Below, in pieces: positions 35,066-46,870 of a stretch of 64,000 nucleotides of DNA. The notes below the pieces were generated by a model that searched no databases, was not told where the DNA came from, and was given only the letters and a program-made list of their open reading frames with translations. The translations under genes and the position numbers were made by a program. The stretch's first letter is position 1. Each line of letters starts with the position of its first letter. Location: assembly GCF_030247195.1 (NCBI RefSeq), contig NC_080670.1:37663934-37727933 (forward strand), given 5' to 3'. Origin of the DNA: Topomyia yanbarensis (lineage: Eukaryota; Arthropoda; Insecta; Diptera; Culicidae).

Positions 35066-35167
35066 CACATAAAATCGTGACTGCAAAGTGGCGTATATAC
35101 GTTTGGTTTGAGCGTGAACGATCCAAGCTCATTGAGCTGTGGCTCATGCATGTATGCGTATAACGTA

Positions 35168-36033
35168 CCGTAAACCGGGGTGACTTTGATCACTCGAAAC
35201 TTTTTTCATAGATCGCTTATTAAACCAGAATAGTCTACCGAATCATTTCTGAGTATATTGTTCGGTTTTTGGGTACAAAAACTACAAAAAACCGAAATTC
35301 GACTTTACCTGATTTTTACGAAGCTTCGTAAAGTATCTATTTTTTATAAAACAAATAAATCTCAGATTTGAGCAGGAGTAATAAATTAAAAGCGAGTTTT
35401 TATTTTCCTTTAGATTGGGATATGCTAAATTTAGTTTTAAGAGTTTGTTTATTTTAAATGCAATTTTTGTGAAACTAGTTGGCAATTATTTCAAATTATT
35501 TTAACCTAAAATTCGTAACATTTCTTTTGTTGTTCAATATTCCAACGTGTTAAAATGGATGAAACTTTTTGTACATTGATAATACACTGAAACAAAACAA
35601 TTTTTTAGCAATTTTAAAGGTTTTTCAGAATCTTTTATTCTAGTTGGACACAAATTATATGAATTTTGGTTACTCGAATTTTACAGTACATTGAAATACT
35701 TTGTCTATTACCAATTAACATCTATTTAACAATGAGTATCTTTCCAGAATTAGTTTAAATAAACATTTGAATGAAAAGCATTGACATCAATAACTTAATG
35801 TGGGTGAACATACAGGTTATCAAAGTCACCCCAGAACACGAAAACGGACTTCAACTTGAAATCATTTTTGAAAAAAGCGGACTGTAAGCGCACAAATTTA
35901 GGTAAAATCATCCAATCTTGTTCTCCATACATGAGTACATGGTTTAAAAATATTAAACTTGAAAAAAATGTGTCGCTTCTAAAAATATGTAATGATTACT
36001 TCGAAAAGTGATCAATGTCACCCCGGTTTACGG
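35168..36033. mobile_element. TA-flanked non-autonomous mariner-like element
   Basis: CCGTAAACCGGGGTGACTTT at 35168 is matched by the inverse of AATGTCACCCCGGTTTACGG ending at 36033. A TA sits outside each end (35166-35167, 36034-36035), as in Tc1/mariner-type insertions. The 866-bp body is AT-rich, with only a 67-codon minus frame that lacks any transposase motif. Confidence 0.75.
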
Positions 36034-36414
36034 TAGTTAGTTTTCTCTCTGCTCAACACATGAAATCATTTAAAAAATAGATATTTTGACTAAAAGTTGA
36101 ATGAATAGCGCGCAAGTCTCGAGCAGAACAATGTAAATGTTCATAGGAACATACACAGATTTGCATGATTTTCAGGATTCATTTTATGTGCGCTATATAT
36201 CATTAGCGTAAATTTATTCGTAAAACATAGTTACACGAATAGTTTTTCTGCGATATTATGAAATACGCTTAAGTTAATTTTCATATTTGTTTTGCTGTGT
36301 AAGCTTCATACCCGTGGTGAGTGTGATGATATCATTTGCCTCTCTGCCGTCGGTCATCCATTGACGCATGCAATTTGGACCAATTTCTAACTGTTTAATA
36401 CAACTCTGGTATGT

Positions 36415-36545
36415 ATGAGTTGGGAGCTAAGCTTCACCAGAAAAAATGAACTAGAACTAGCTGGATTAGAACCGATAAACTTCTGGTCGCTAACAGCCAC
36501 TTTACGCCCTGAACCATACAGACACATGCTTACTAGCTCATCGAA
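36415..36545 (-). repeat. tRNA-derived SINE-like fragment
   Basis: On the minus strand GGTTCTAATCC is a near-consensus B-box, preceded by GTTAGCGACCAGAAGTTTAT and a possible A-box region near TGGTTCAGGGCGTAAAGTGG. The 60-codon frame here is not considered coding. Confidence 0.4.
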
Positions 36546-36599
36546 TAAGCTATACAAACTGCTCATCATTACAGAGCAAGCACAAGCCCATTGAGTGGT

Positions 36600-39480
36600 A
36601 TCGCTCGGAGACAGTGGTACGTGTATTTCAAGTTACTTCTGTACTGTGTGGCCAATGACGTATAGATAGGGGATTTGGTATTGACTTGTGCAAATATTAG
36701 TGCGGTTGAACATTGTAGACATATTTGAGAGCGTTTCGAGAATTGAAAACGAGTAAAGTTAGATAGCGGAAAAACAGATGCATTTGCGCTCCCGAGGATT
36801 TGTTTTGGGTGTATGTTTTGAATTCAACTACCACCTAATTCCTATCAGATGTAACAATTGTTCAACTCTTTCAAAAATTATTTGAATCGAGACAAAGCAT
36901 AAATGTAAATGACTTTAACGGTAATTGACGGCTTTAATGATTTAATTATATTAGCTTTGTAGAACAGCAACTCTTATCATTTTGAAATTTGGAATGTAGA
37001 CAGGAAGTCTGCTACCGATTGAGTACAATTTACTGGCTTGGACACTGTATGGCGGCGACAGCACTTGAACATCGCAAATTTTTTTCTACCGCGCACGTTC
37101 AATGCATACTGTTTCGATTTATGTTGGACCTCTATACACGATATCTATTCCGTATAATGCAGACAATGAACGAAAGACGCTTGAGTTATGGTTTTTGTTG
37201 AGCTTATAGGATTCAGGTTTTTCCCTTTAATTTATTTGTTCGGCTCGAAAGCCTTTCGGTAATCATAAGCCAGGAAAAAAAACTTGAAAGTACAATCAAT
37301 CGCCATAATTTACGGTGTGTGTAATTCTTCGACGCAATACAGCATGCGTGCAAACCTATGTTTTTGCATTTTATGGCTAGACTGGGCCGGTAACATAGCA
37401 TGCTCTGAGATAATAAACCAGTTCCGTTTACAGTAGAGATAAATATAAAAATTGAAATGATTTGAATTTAATTATCGTCGTTTGTGATATGTTTTTTGTC
37501 GTATCTCGAAATCAATTCAGTGGATGCAGATAGAAATGATTTCTCTATATCCGCCTAAAAAATCAACTAGACTTATTAATAAAACACTCTTGTTTTTGTA
37601 AAAATTTCAGATTTCATCATAGCAAAGAAAGACGTAGTCCTACGTCAAAACGTGCCTCGAGCAATAAATAGTTGTAAGCAAACGTTGATGAGTAAATCCA
37701 TCCAGTTCACATTGGATGCACTGATATTTACGTGGATCTGAAAAAGCATCTCAACATAACTTCAACTACATACAATCAAACAGAAAGCGATACATAAGTA
37801 CCAAACTGTATAGAAATAGCACTTATGCATACAGGAAGTTGTACTACAATCGAGAGCAATTAAGTGAAATTGCGTCTGTTGATCATTTTCTATTTTTACC
37901 TTCTTTTTAAAAAAAAGATGTTTTTGATGCTGCAGTTTAAATTGTGTTTGCGTCCTACTCTTTATGTGTTTACATTCAATTTTATGAATTATTTATTTAG
38001 AGAGTAAGTATTGAAACTGACAACAGTCGAAGGTAAAATTCTTTTTGGCTTTACCAGTCAAATGCGAAAAAAGATATCGTCCTTAGAGCAGTAAATAAAA
38101 GACATTATTAGAAAAAAATCATGAATAGACAATGTTTGTATGAACATAACTCAGCTAATTGAAGACATGTGTTTCCTTCGGAATTTTCACTTTACAATGC
38201 AAAGCTCGACTACCCCTGTGCGCTGAGATCGGTACCAGATTAGGATAGACAAACAAACCAAAAACTCATCGATGCAAATCCATGGAAAGCGAAATCTTCT
38301 CCAGTGCGTATGGCTTCCCGGATCCGGCATTGTCCGAAGATGTTAGCAAATAAGCATGATACATCGACTAGTTACCTACTGTTAACGTGATGCTTCAGTT
38401 GGTTAAGCTGTCACTTAAGCCGTCCGTCCGTCCGACTAGCCAGAGAGGCAGGTGTCGATGAACTAAAAATAGCATACTTCACTCGTTTGTTCGATCGGTA
38501 TCCGAACCGTTCCGGGGAGAGATTTGAATCATCATTCACATCGTCTGTGCGAGAAGATGCATTGGCAATGGGACGCAGTGGAGCTGGCTCGTATGATGTA
38601 TTGCTTTGAGTGCGTCAAATTCGATGATGGGGAAGCACCAACACTAAAAATATTAAAATATTTAATGATAATTAGGAAAGCTGCGAATTGAATCCAAACC
38701 AAACTGAATATTCCTGGACAAAGAAGTAGTATGAAATTATCGAAAATCAAACAAAAACTAGGACCAATAAAAAACCTAAAAAAGTGAACGAAACAATGGC
38801 CCTTTTTTGTTGCGAGGCGACAGAAAACGACACCACGGAAGACTTCTCATAGATAGAAACAGATTTTTCATGCATCGCGCCGCAGGAAACAAAACCGAAA
38901 TTTCTCTAATCGGCACGATGCGACAGTTTTATGAATTTTTATTGCGCTAATCTGCATAGTGTTTTGTTGACGGAATTCCGCGGCCACGGTTTCAGCCGTT
39001 TCAGTATCCGCGCACGCATTGTACATGACCACACGATGGACCATTCCTCACGCTAGGAATATCCCACAGCTATAGATATGTGGCTATATGGACAGTTGGA
39101 CACACAAGCGAACCGATTGACGTCGCTCTGTCATCTTGTGCCGCTAATTTTGGAAAGTGTGACAAATTCCAATTTTTGTCCCCGATCAACATCCATATTT
39201 TGATTCACGCTAATTAACATGAGCAGCTCGGTTTCACCCGAACTCTGCCTGTCAATCGAGAACTTAGGGGTAATATGCAAAATGGGATGAGCTGGAAAAG
39301 GGAATATAGTTTCAAATTGGGCTGACCTTTTTGGTGAGAGCGAGGACCTCGAGAAATGATTCGAAAATTAACGTGCGATAAGTCGCGGTGTCAAGAGAGC
39401 GCAAGAAAGCCGGATTTTCATTGTTTGTTTGAGGTTAAAATGTGCGATACGTGGTGACGCATTCATTAATTGCCGTTAGT
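36600..39480. other. Non-coding stretch, no supported gene
   Basis: No recognisable domain or terminal repeat. A (CCGT)3 run lies near 38431. The section 38250-39300 is less AT-rich and not obviously repetitive, so it may include single-copy regulatory DNA, but this is only a compositional impression. Confidence 0.35.
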
Positions 39481-39559
39481 CACAAGCGATATTGCGACGT
39501 AAACGTTGCACAATGGTTCAAAGCAACTGCATCATTGGAGTCAAAACTGGCCATATTTG

Positions 39560-40040
39560 CGATTTTACATTTTCTACAATATTTGTGTTGCGTTGCGTAA
39601 GCACGGTATACTTCGTAGATTGCAGACTGATGACTCTCATTTCCAGCCAGACTACTTGAGGAGCATTGTTTGGGAATAACAATTGATCCAGTCCAAGCGA
39701 GAGTTTCGCCTGAGAGTCACCATTGCGGGCCACGACCATCTTTACCGTAACTTGGGATGAGAAAGGAAGTTTTGATGTGGTACTTACTGAACGGAAGGCC
39801 CCGACTCAGTGACACTCCCATAAGTACCACGGATTGGGTAGTGGGTGGGTTGTTAGTCAGAATTCGCTTCACGCAAGCGATGCGACTGAGACTATATTTT
39901 CGTGCATGTTTGAATAGTTTATTGACTGTAGGATACGTAAATCTTCTAGGCGTTTAAACTCTGGCTAATCGTTTATTGAGATTGTTTCATCGAAAACAAC
40001 TTGAACTCCGGACAGCTGTCGGGAGTGTTGTCGACAATGT
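39560..40040 (+). repeat. Dispersed repeat, copy 2 (see 34255-34760)
   Basis: Diverged, same-orientation relative of 34255-34760. The small ORFs at 39518-39957 fall entirely inside it and are not called. From 40040 to 41400 no gene or repeat boundary was recognised. Confidence 0.45.
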
Positions 40041-41407
40041 AAAATGGACTGTAAACAATGAGTTTAAAAGTGGCATGGTGGAACATTCAAAAATTATGTC
40101 ACGTTAAGATTACCCAATACTAACTAACTCTCTGTCACCACGTTATTTTCCCCCTTGGTCTAATACGAATCAAATTATTTTAGTTTTTCCTTCATTTCGT
40201 AGTAGCACTTTTATGCCGCTACTAGCAAAAGTGTTCATGTTCTATGGAATTTACTATATACATGGCGCAATCGTGCGTAAAACGGCCGATTGCGTCAAAG
40301 CACATGACGTGCTCCCCTTCCATTTATGTCACAATTATTCATAACTCTTCCTCCTAATAGCGTGGCAGAATTTATAACGGGTCCTTCTTGGTATAATCAC
40401 AAGCATATTAAGATCCTGTAACTTGAAATTTTCCACCTCGTTCAAGTTAAACGTTCCGATATTACAATGAAGACGTGAAACAGATAAAATACAAATGCTG
40501 CGTTCCTAAACGATATTAACATCATGCACGAATCAAACACCCCCCGTTTCCAAATAGTACGTACTTATTCTTAGCTCAGTATAAGTGACTGATGAGTTAA
40601 TGGACTAAAAGTAAAGCATTAAATATAACCATAAAACATTTGTTCCTCGTGCTGAAATGATTGCCGCAAATTGGTAATTGGATTTGAATTGATCTTGCGA
40701 AATGTCAATTCTCCACCCTCATACATAATTCAAAAGTCATTCACTCAGACAAGACCATGCGTATTTCCCACCCGCATTAAAGACCCAGTGGATTAGTTTC
40801 CTAGTTGGTCAAATAAACACTAAACAAACAAATAAATTAGTTTGTTCAGTCGAAAGAAATGTCAGCTCGATTGGCATCAACCGGCGGATACGTGTTCCCT
40901 TACAGTGCCATCAAATGAAAGTACATTTAAAATTACATACGACAAAATATGTGCAATTCAGAATATAACGAAATGAAGATTGCTTAATTATTTGCATTTA
41001 AAAAAGATCGGAAAAAATTAGTTGCATAACCAAGGTGGTTCATTTTCAAAGATAGTACTGCTGATGAATCACTGTATAAAAATTGGCGATAAGGGACGCG
41101 GACGAAAATAGCTGACCACCGCCTACATGTTCTTCAAAATTTGTGTGTGTAAAAAGTGACAATATTATTTTTTTAAAACTGATCCTCAGGAATCAGAATA
41201 TACTGGCTTAAATGGCACTTTCCCCGTTTGTAGTCGGGGATTTATGCCGGACAATGTCTTCCCGTCATTTCCTGATCGGAAAGAAAGGAGAAGGAGCAGG
41301 GAGGGAGTAGAATTGGAAGGCTGGGAAAAATAACAGCACAAAAACAAACAGCTGGTAAGTTAAACTGACAAGTAGTTCAAATCGCCTGCGAGTAAGCCAA
41401 AAGCTCT

Positions 41408-43970
41408 TTAGTACTTTGGATAAAGAACTTTAGTATGTCCACTGAGTTGCAGTCGTTCAAACACGATGTTGTCTATGTAAGTACGGCCGAAAAATTGGAC
41501 TCTCAATTGCGCTTCTACTGTGCAGTTGCAAACCAGATGATATGAGGTTCCGTAGTCTGATTCACAAAGATCACATGAAAAAGACTCAGCGCGCTGAATA
41601 CTTACCATGTGTTATTTGAGTTTGCAGTGGCCGTTTAATGCCCTGGTCAGCATACCGCAGTGGAGTTTCGAAAAATATAGTAGATTTTTCGAAATCACTG
41701 GACACGGTTGTTCTAGAAACGCCTTTGTTTGGCAATACATTTGTAGAATTTCTGTAATAATTGTAATGCTTGAACGAAGCCCAGAACCATATTTTTCTCT
41801 TATCCAACTTGTCGAAATTGGCAGGTCGGGCTCAGGACCTCAATCGCTGCACCTGCCCTGGTCAAATTGTCATTCCATTCATTACCAGTAATACCTGAAT
41901 TTCCGGGCACCCAGACAAGGTAGATAGTGTTGACTCGAATCTTCGATTTGAGTTCGGCACGCTATCACTAGCTTGGACCGGGATTTGTCTGAGCTAAGGG
42001 CCTTGACTGCAGCCTTACTATCGGAGCAGACGTTTATAACTTTGTCGAACAAATTATGTCGAAGAGCCGGTTGTACCTCACACATAATCACGAAGATTTC
42101 TGCTTGGAATACAGAACAGTACCTACTTAGCGAGTGAGATTTTTTCAATCTCATTTCACGACAGTCACAGTGGGACGACTTACAACAAAAGGTGGACTAA
42201 AGTCCAAACTTTGCCGTATCGGTTTAAATAGAACGATTTTTTGTAATTTTAGTACGCTGAATTCGTTTTTGATATTAAAACATTTCAAAAATAAGCGTTT
42301 ACTATTCATTAGGGTGTCTCAAAAATATTTTTCTTAAAATTTGTGTATATGTATTAATTTTCGTGTACTAAATCGTTTTTGATATTAACACATGTAAAAA
42401 AAATCATTATAGGTTAGGGTGGCTCAAAGAATTATTTTGTAGTGAAGACACAATTTTTTTTTAAGTTTTTGTGCGCTAAATTTCTATTTTAATTATAAAA
42501 ATAGAAATTAGCTCTACTACTTATTAGAGTGGCTCAAAAATAAGTATTTTGTCTTTTATAATGATTTTTTTCAATAGTAATTTTGGAATTTATTTTCCAT
42601 ATTGAAATGAATTAATTGACAACTCATCATGGGGCTTCAGAAATGACTATTTTGTGTTTACGAATGAAATAAGATGTGTTCGACTAATTGTGGAATATTT
42701 ATTTCGTTAGTGGGTTACTTGATATAAAAGCTGTATTTTCTATCATTTTCAAAACAAACATTTTGAGCATCTTAGTGGAATGTTTAATTACATTCACTAA
42801 TCAACAAGATTATTAACGATTTTTTTCGTAAGTGTGTTTTAAGTTACTTAGATTGCTTATTTTATATCATAAATGAGAATAAATCCAAAACCCTTTTTTC
42901 GTGTATATGGTTCATTTAAAAATAGTCTTATTTTATTTGGATAATATCGCATACCCTTAAGCTATATTAGTGTTATGCAAATTCTTTGATCTGAATAGTC
43001 TCACCAAACGACTAGAACTCAACTGTGTTCACTCTATTTGACAGTTATTGCGCAAGTTAGCAAGAAATAGTTCCAGAAGCATTTTATACCCTACTTCAGA
43101 TAGTTGAAAATATTTGCTGATTTTCTATCAGTCTTAATACCTCTACCATCTAAAAAAACATACTTCCCACTCGGCTCCTTAGTCCTGATCACTAGTAAAG
43201 CCCTTGTAGATCATGGTCTCAATGCTATTTGAAAGTTGTGCATGTATTCGTGTCATTATTCTAGCTTTAAAGTGATTATTCAAATTCAGTATCACTAATA
43301 ACCATGCGTCTCCATTCAGTTTTTTTTAAATTTTGAATGCTTATCGCAAGTTTTCGCAAAACTAGCATATACTCATTTGAAAGAGAAAATTAAAAGCTTT
43401 CGAATGAGTATAGTGTGATCACGGGCATTCACGGGCGTCGTTGTTGTTATCGCATTTTGAAGATGGAATTCAATAAAAAATCATGACAAACTGTTATCTA
43501 AACACTAACAAAAGTAACTAGTGACTTATTTCTGGTGATTTTGTACTGTAATTTTATCACACCGATAATTTTGGTAAAGTAATGCAATGCATAAAATCAA
43601 CCATTTCTTTGAAAAACGAAAATAACCGGATGTAGTTCGTATGGTCAAATTATGCAAAAAACACTTGAATTACGCCCTTAAAAAAGCTGCCAAAAATTCA
43701 TTTTACGTTCAAATTACTTAAAATCTCGCAAAAATGTTCCGATTCTCGCCGATAGGAGAAAAATACTAACGAAAATATCGCATAACATTCATATATGGAC
43801 TTAAGTCCGGGCTCGTCCCACTGTGCAGTACACACCATCACCTGCACGTCCCTCGATCAGATAGCCGTCAGTGTAATAGGCCACTTGCGTTTGTAGTTGT
43901 CTCTCCATTTAGCCAGACAACCACACCCCTTGAGAGGTAATCTTCACATGGAATGTCCTGTAAGGAAAAC
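41408..43970 (-). mobile_element. LOA/R1-like retrotransposon relic (RNase H and C-terminus), split by a DNA element
   Basis: On the minus strand the right part (43830-43960) carries YYTDGYLIEGRAGDGVYC, the start of an RNase H domain with its first Asp. The left part (from 42161 downward) continues with LSRYCSVFQAEIFVIM and INVCSDSKAAVKALSS, including the Glu and Asp expected of RNase H. Further on come a degraded stretch and a CCHC-like tail, CDLCESDYGTSYHLVCNC (about 41555). The two parts are separated by the element at 42166-43825. Removing the insert with one CAGT copy brings the RNase H frame back into register, which supports both calls. Several stops and shifts make the retrotransposon inactive. 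Confidence 0.8.
42166..43825. mobile_element. 1.66-kb non-autonomous DNA element with 4-bp CAGT duplication
   Basis: Terminal inverted repeats CACAGTGGGACGA (42166-42178) and TCGTCCCACTGTG (43813-43825) are flanked by CAGT on both sides (42162-42165, 43826-43829). GGACTAAAGTCC and GGACTTAAGTCC lie just inside the two ends. The body is AT-rich and has no transposase frame. Near the left it holds three or four diverged copies of a unit with TTAGGGTGGCTCAAAAAT spaced about 110 bp apart. A 4-bp duplication does not fit hAT (8) or mariner (TA). MITEs with 4-bp duplications are known in mosquitoes, and Chapaev-type elements also give 4 bp, but the superfamily is left open. Confidence 0.85.
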
Positions 43971-44256
43971 TACATGTGAGGGTAATATCGGTAAGTCGAC
44001 TTTTCCAGTCCAGGCAGTGTAGCGTTATAAAGAAAAGTGTAAATCCGCTGTCAAGGTTATCTTGCGCATTCTCCGCCTCGCCTCCAGTTTTTTGTATGTG
44101 TACGTTTACCGTTATTAGAGCAGTGAAGCTGCAGTGTTTCTTTTCTAGTAAGCCGCATAGATACTGTCACATAAACAAGTTACGTACCACATAATATAAC
44201 ATTCCCCATTCTTGTCTCTAATACCAGTCTGCACTGGGCAATAGGCCCGTGCGAAA

Positions 44257-46870
44257 ATGACTGACCCCTGGAACCCTGAAAATGATTTGTCTCAAGGCGA
44301 GATGGGTGACGAAATATAATCGCCTCCCCGATTAAAATTGTACCTATGCTCCGCATCCATTGGTGATCTTCTTCCAGACCAAAGAAATGTTCGAATTTAT
44401 TTGTTATTCTTAAGTTCTGACGGAGCGATATTGAGCTGTGACAGAAAAATTGAAAATTCTCCCTGATAAGCTTTAGGTGGCGGTGAATAGTTTGAAGCAA
44501 GCAAATAATATTGCTGACTGCGAGGCTTTTGCCAAGAAGTGTAGAAAATATATATATATATACCATCAAATCGGGTTGAATGCGAAGGGGTCGTCTCCGA
44601 CTCGAGTTTGAATTGTGCGGATCTGCTGACGCATGGGGTTGGCTGTTTAAAAGGCTCCATGCGTCAGCCAGTGACGATACTGGAGTGCAAGCGTTTGCGC
44701 TCAGCATCAATCGCAGCTGACGAGAAGAGGACATAAGTCAACTCAGACTTTCATTGGGTGACCATTACCGATTCTGCTCCCCTTAACTACCTCCTCTTTG
44801 ACAAGATTCGTCTGGTTTTACGCCTTTTTGTGCCGTGGGTCATTAACTGCCTAAATTGCAAAACAATTCGGACATACAGCCTCCCATTGTAGCAATAAAG
44901 TTCGTTGTGGGAAATGTGGGGGAACCATGTGGATGAGTCCTGGGGAATGGATGTCGAAAAGTATCTCTACTGTGTATCAGACGCGAACTCTCGCGGACGG
45001 TGTCACAATCCATGGTGGGACAAAGAGCGGTAGTGAAAGCCAATAAACGTAGTTACTGGTGCCGGTTTGTTAACGGATTAACGAGAGAATTATCGACGAG
45101 CACTATTTGGAACATGGCCCGGCGTATGCGTCGCCGAAATAGTACTTACTAAAGCGTGGAATATCCAAACCGTTTATTCAATTTCGCCAAAAAGGTTTGT
45201 CCGGACTCCGCTTCGGAACAGAAGATCTACCGCGCTGCGTCCCCTTACGATAGCGCGAACGAAACTCCTTTTTTAATGCGGGAGTTGTTACTTGCTCTCT
45301 TATCATGCAACAATAAAACCCTAGGACCAACCAGAATCAAATTTAACTTGTTGATGAATCTGCCAGACTCTGCCAAGAGACGCTTGTGTAAGTTATTTAA
45401 TAAGTTTCTTGAGGGTAATATTGTCCCTCACGACTGGAGGCAAATGAAGGTCATCGCCAGCCAAAACCCAACCTCCGACCATAACTCGTATCGAACGATT
45501 GCAATGTTGTCCTCAACCTGAAAGTTACTCGAGAAAATGATCCTATTCCGTCTCGACAAGTGGGTCGAAGCAAACGGCCTGCTGTCAGATACACAATTTG
45601 GCTTTCGCAAAGTCGAAGGGACGAACGGTTGCTCTCAACAGAAATTCAAATGGCCTATGCTAGTAAAGAGTAGATGGCATCAGTTTTCCTGGACATTAAG
45701 GGGACTTTGTTGATTGAAAATTTTGAGAGGCTTGTCCGTTTTATGTCCATGTATTTTGACTACATGACGCAGAATATTAGCCCTTCTTACAGTCCCGTAT
45801 TTTCTGGGAAAAAGACGGGAACTGTTGAGTGTTTTGTCTGAAAAATCTTTTCAGATTACCTTGGTTTAGGCCCCTTGTCATAGCTCCATTCCGGGCAATG
45901 AGTGCGTGAACTCTTTAGATGATGACATTAATGAAAGACCAATCTGCTTCAACGAACTGTTCAGTATTATTCATCAGAGCGCTCTCGAAAGTTGACAAAT
46001 TCCGTGGAACAATGGGGAACTTGAATGGGTACTACATTCGATTGTCCCGAAGGGAATTGATATGGGTCATGATTTCATTCGTGTGATATCTTGACTCATG
46101 TCAAACCATTGCACGCTGGATGCACATATTCGAAGTTTTGGGCTCGTAGATAATGGTATCTGCGTGGCAACGGCTATCACGATATCGAGCTTATTGTTTG
46201 GGCGTGCGCCGAGTATTGTTCCACCAGGCCTCAGCCAAAGAATTTCCTTCGTGCCCGAGGAAGATCACTCAATGTCCCGGTTCGGGATGTTCTGACAAGC
46301 CGTGATCTCCCTTATATGTCCCTCGTATACATCTTCCTAAAAACCATCAATATACAGATTTATCTGCCCCATTCCTTTTTCCTTTTCTCATCATACTTAG
46401 AAGTGCCCGTGGTTTGATACGACTTCAAGACGATACGAAACATTTCCGTCGTATGAGTTAACAAATACGAAACCTACAGCACGAACATCACACGCGCAAC
46501 TCGGTGTGCTGCCGATCCGCATCTGAGCCATACTACAAAGTTGTCTAGAGGAACCCCTGTCAGTTTGAGGAGGACCACCCGGCATTTCAGTTCGTGATGT
46601 CTCCTGGCCGTTCGAATCGATAATCGATGTCGTTCATCTCCCCGTTCCCGTTTAAAAAGCCCAACCGTACTAGTACTAAACCCCCTAATCTCAATGAAAT
46701 TTAATCGCTCTTTCTAATATATCAAACAGTATTGTTAGCGTTAAGATGGTTGTACAATTATTAGCTTTAGTTTAATATAATTAATATCTTTCTTGCTAAA
46801 AATGTCAAACCGTATTGCTAATAAAATAGCTAAAACCTCCTATTCTTAATAAAATTCAATTATTCCCTCT
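44257..46870 (+). mobile_element. I/Loner-type non-LTR retrotransposon, internally deleted copy
   Basis: The order on the plus strand fits one element. ORF1 probably begins at ATG 44257 (MTDPWNPENDLSQGEMGDE). Its later part reads SLNCADLLTHG, then MRQPVTILECKRLRSASIAADE, then CCHC knuckles (CLNCK, FGHTASHC, VRCGKCGG) at 44845-44940. Next comes a short endonuclease/linker remnant and then RT sequence: KFNLLMNLPDSAKRRLCKLF, GNIVPHDWRQMKVIA, DHNSYRTIAML, LLSDTQFGFRK, ASVFLDIKG (45330-45700). The sequence jumps directly to IENFERLVRFMSMYFDYM, so the RT catalytic core is missing. After IPGNE (RNase H region) it jumps to the C-terminal HSIVPKG and LMSNHCTLDAHI, followed by a diverged 3' UTR. Frameshifts throughout; dead. 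Confidence 0.8.

Noticed and set aside
36415..36545. Functional tRNA gene
   Set aside because: A good B-box exists, but no acceptor stem or full cloverleaf was recognised; a SINE head fits better.
44180..44734. Minus-strand 184-codon frame
   Set aside because: It is antisense to a plus-strand retrotransposon ORF1 that shows recognisable knuckles and motifs.
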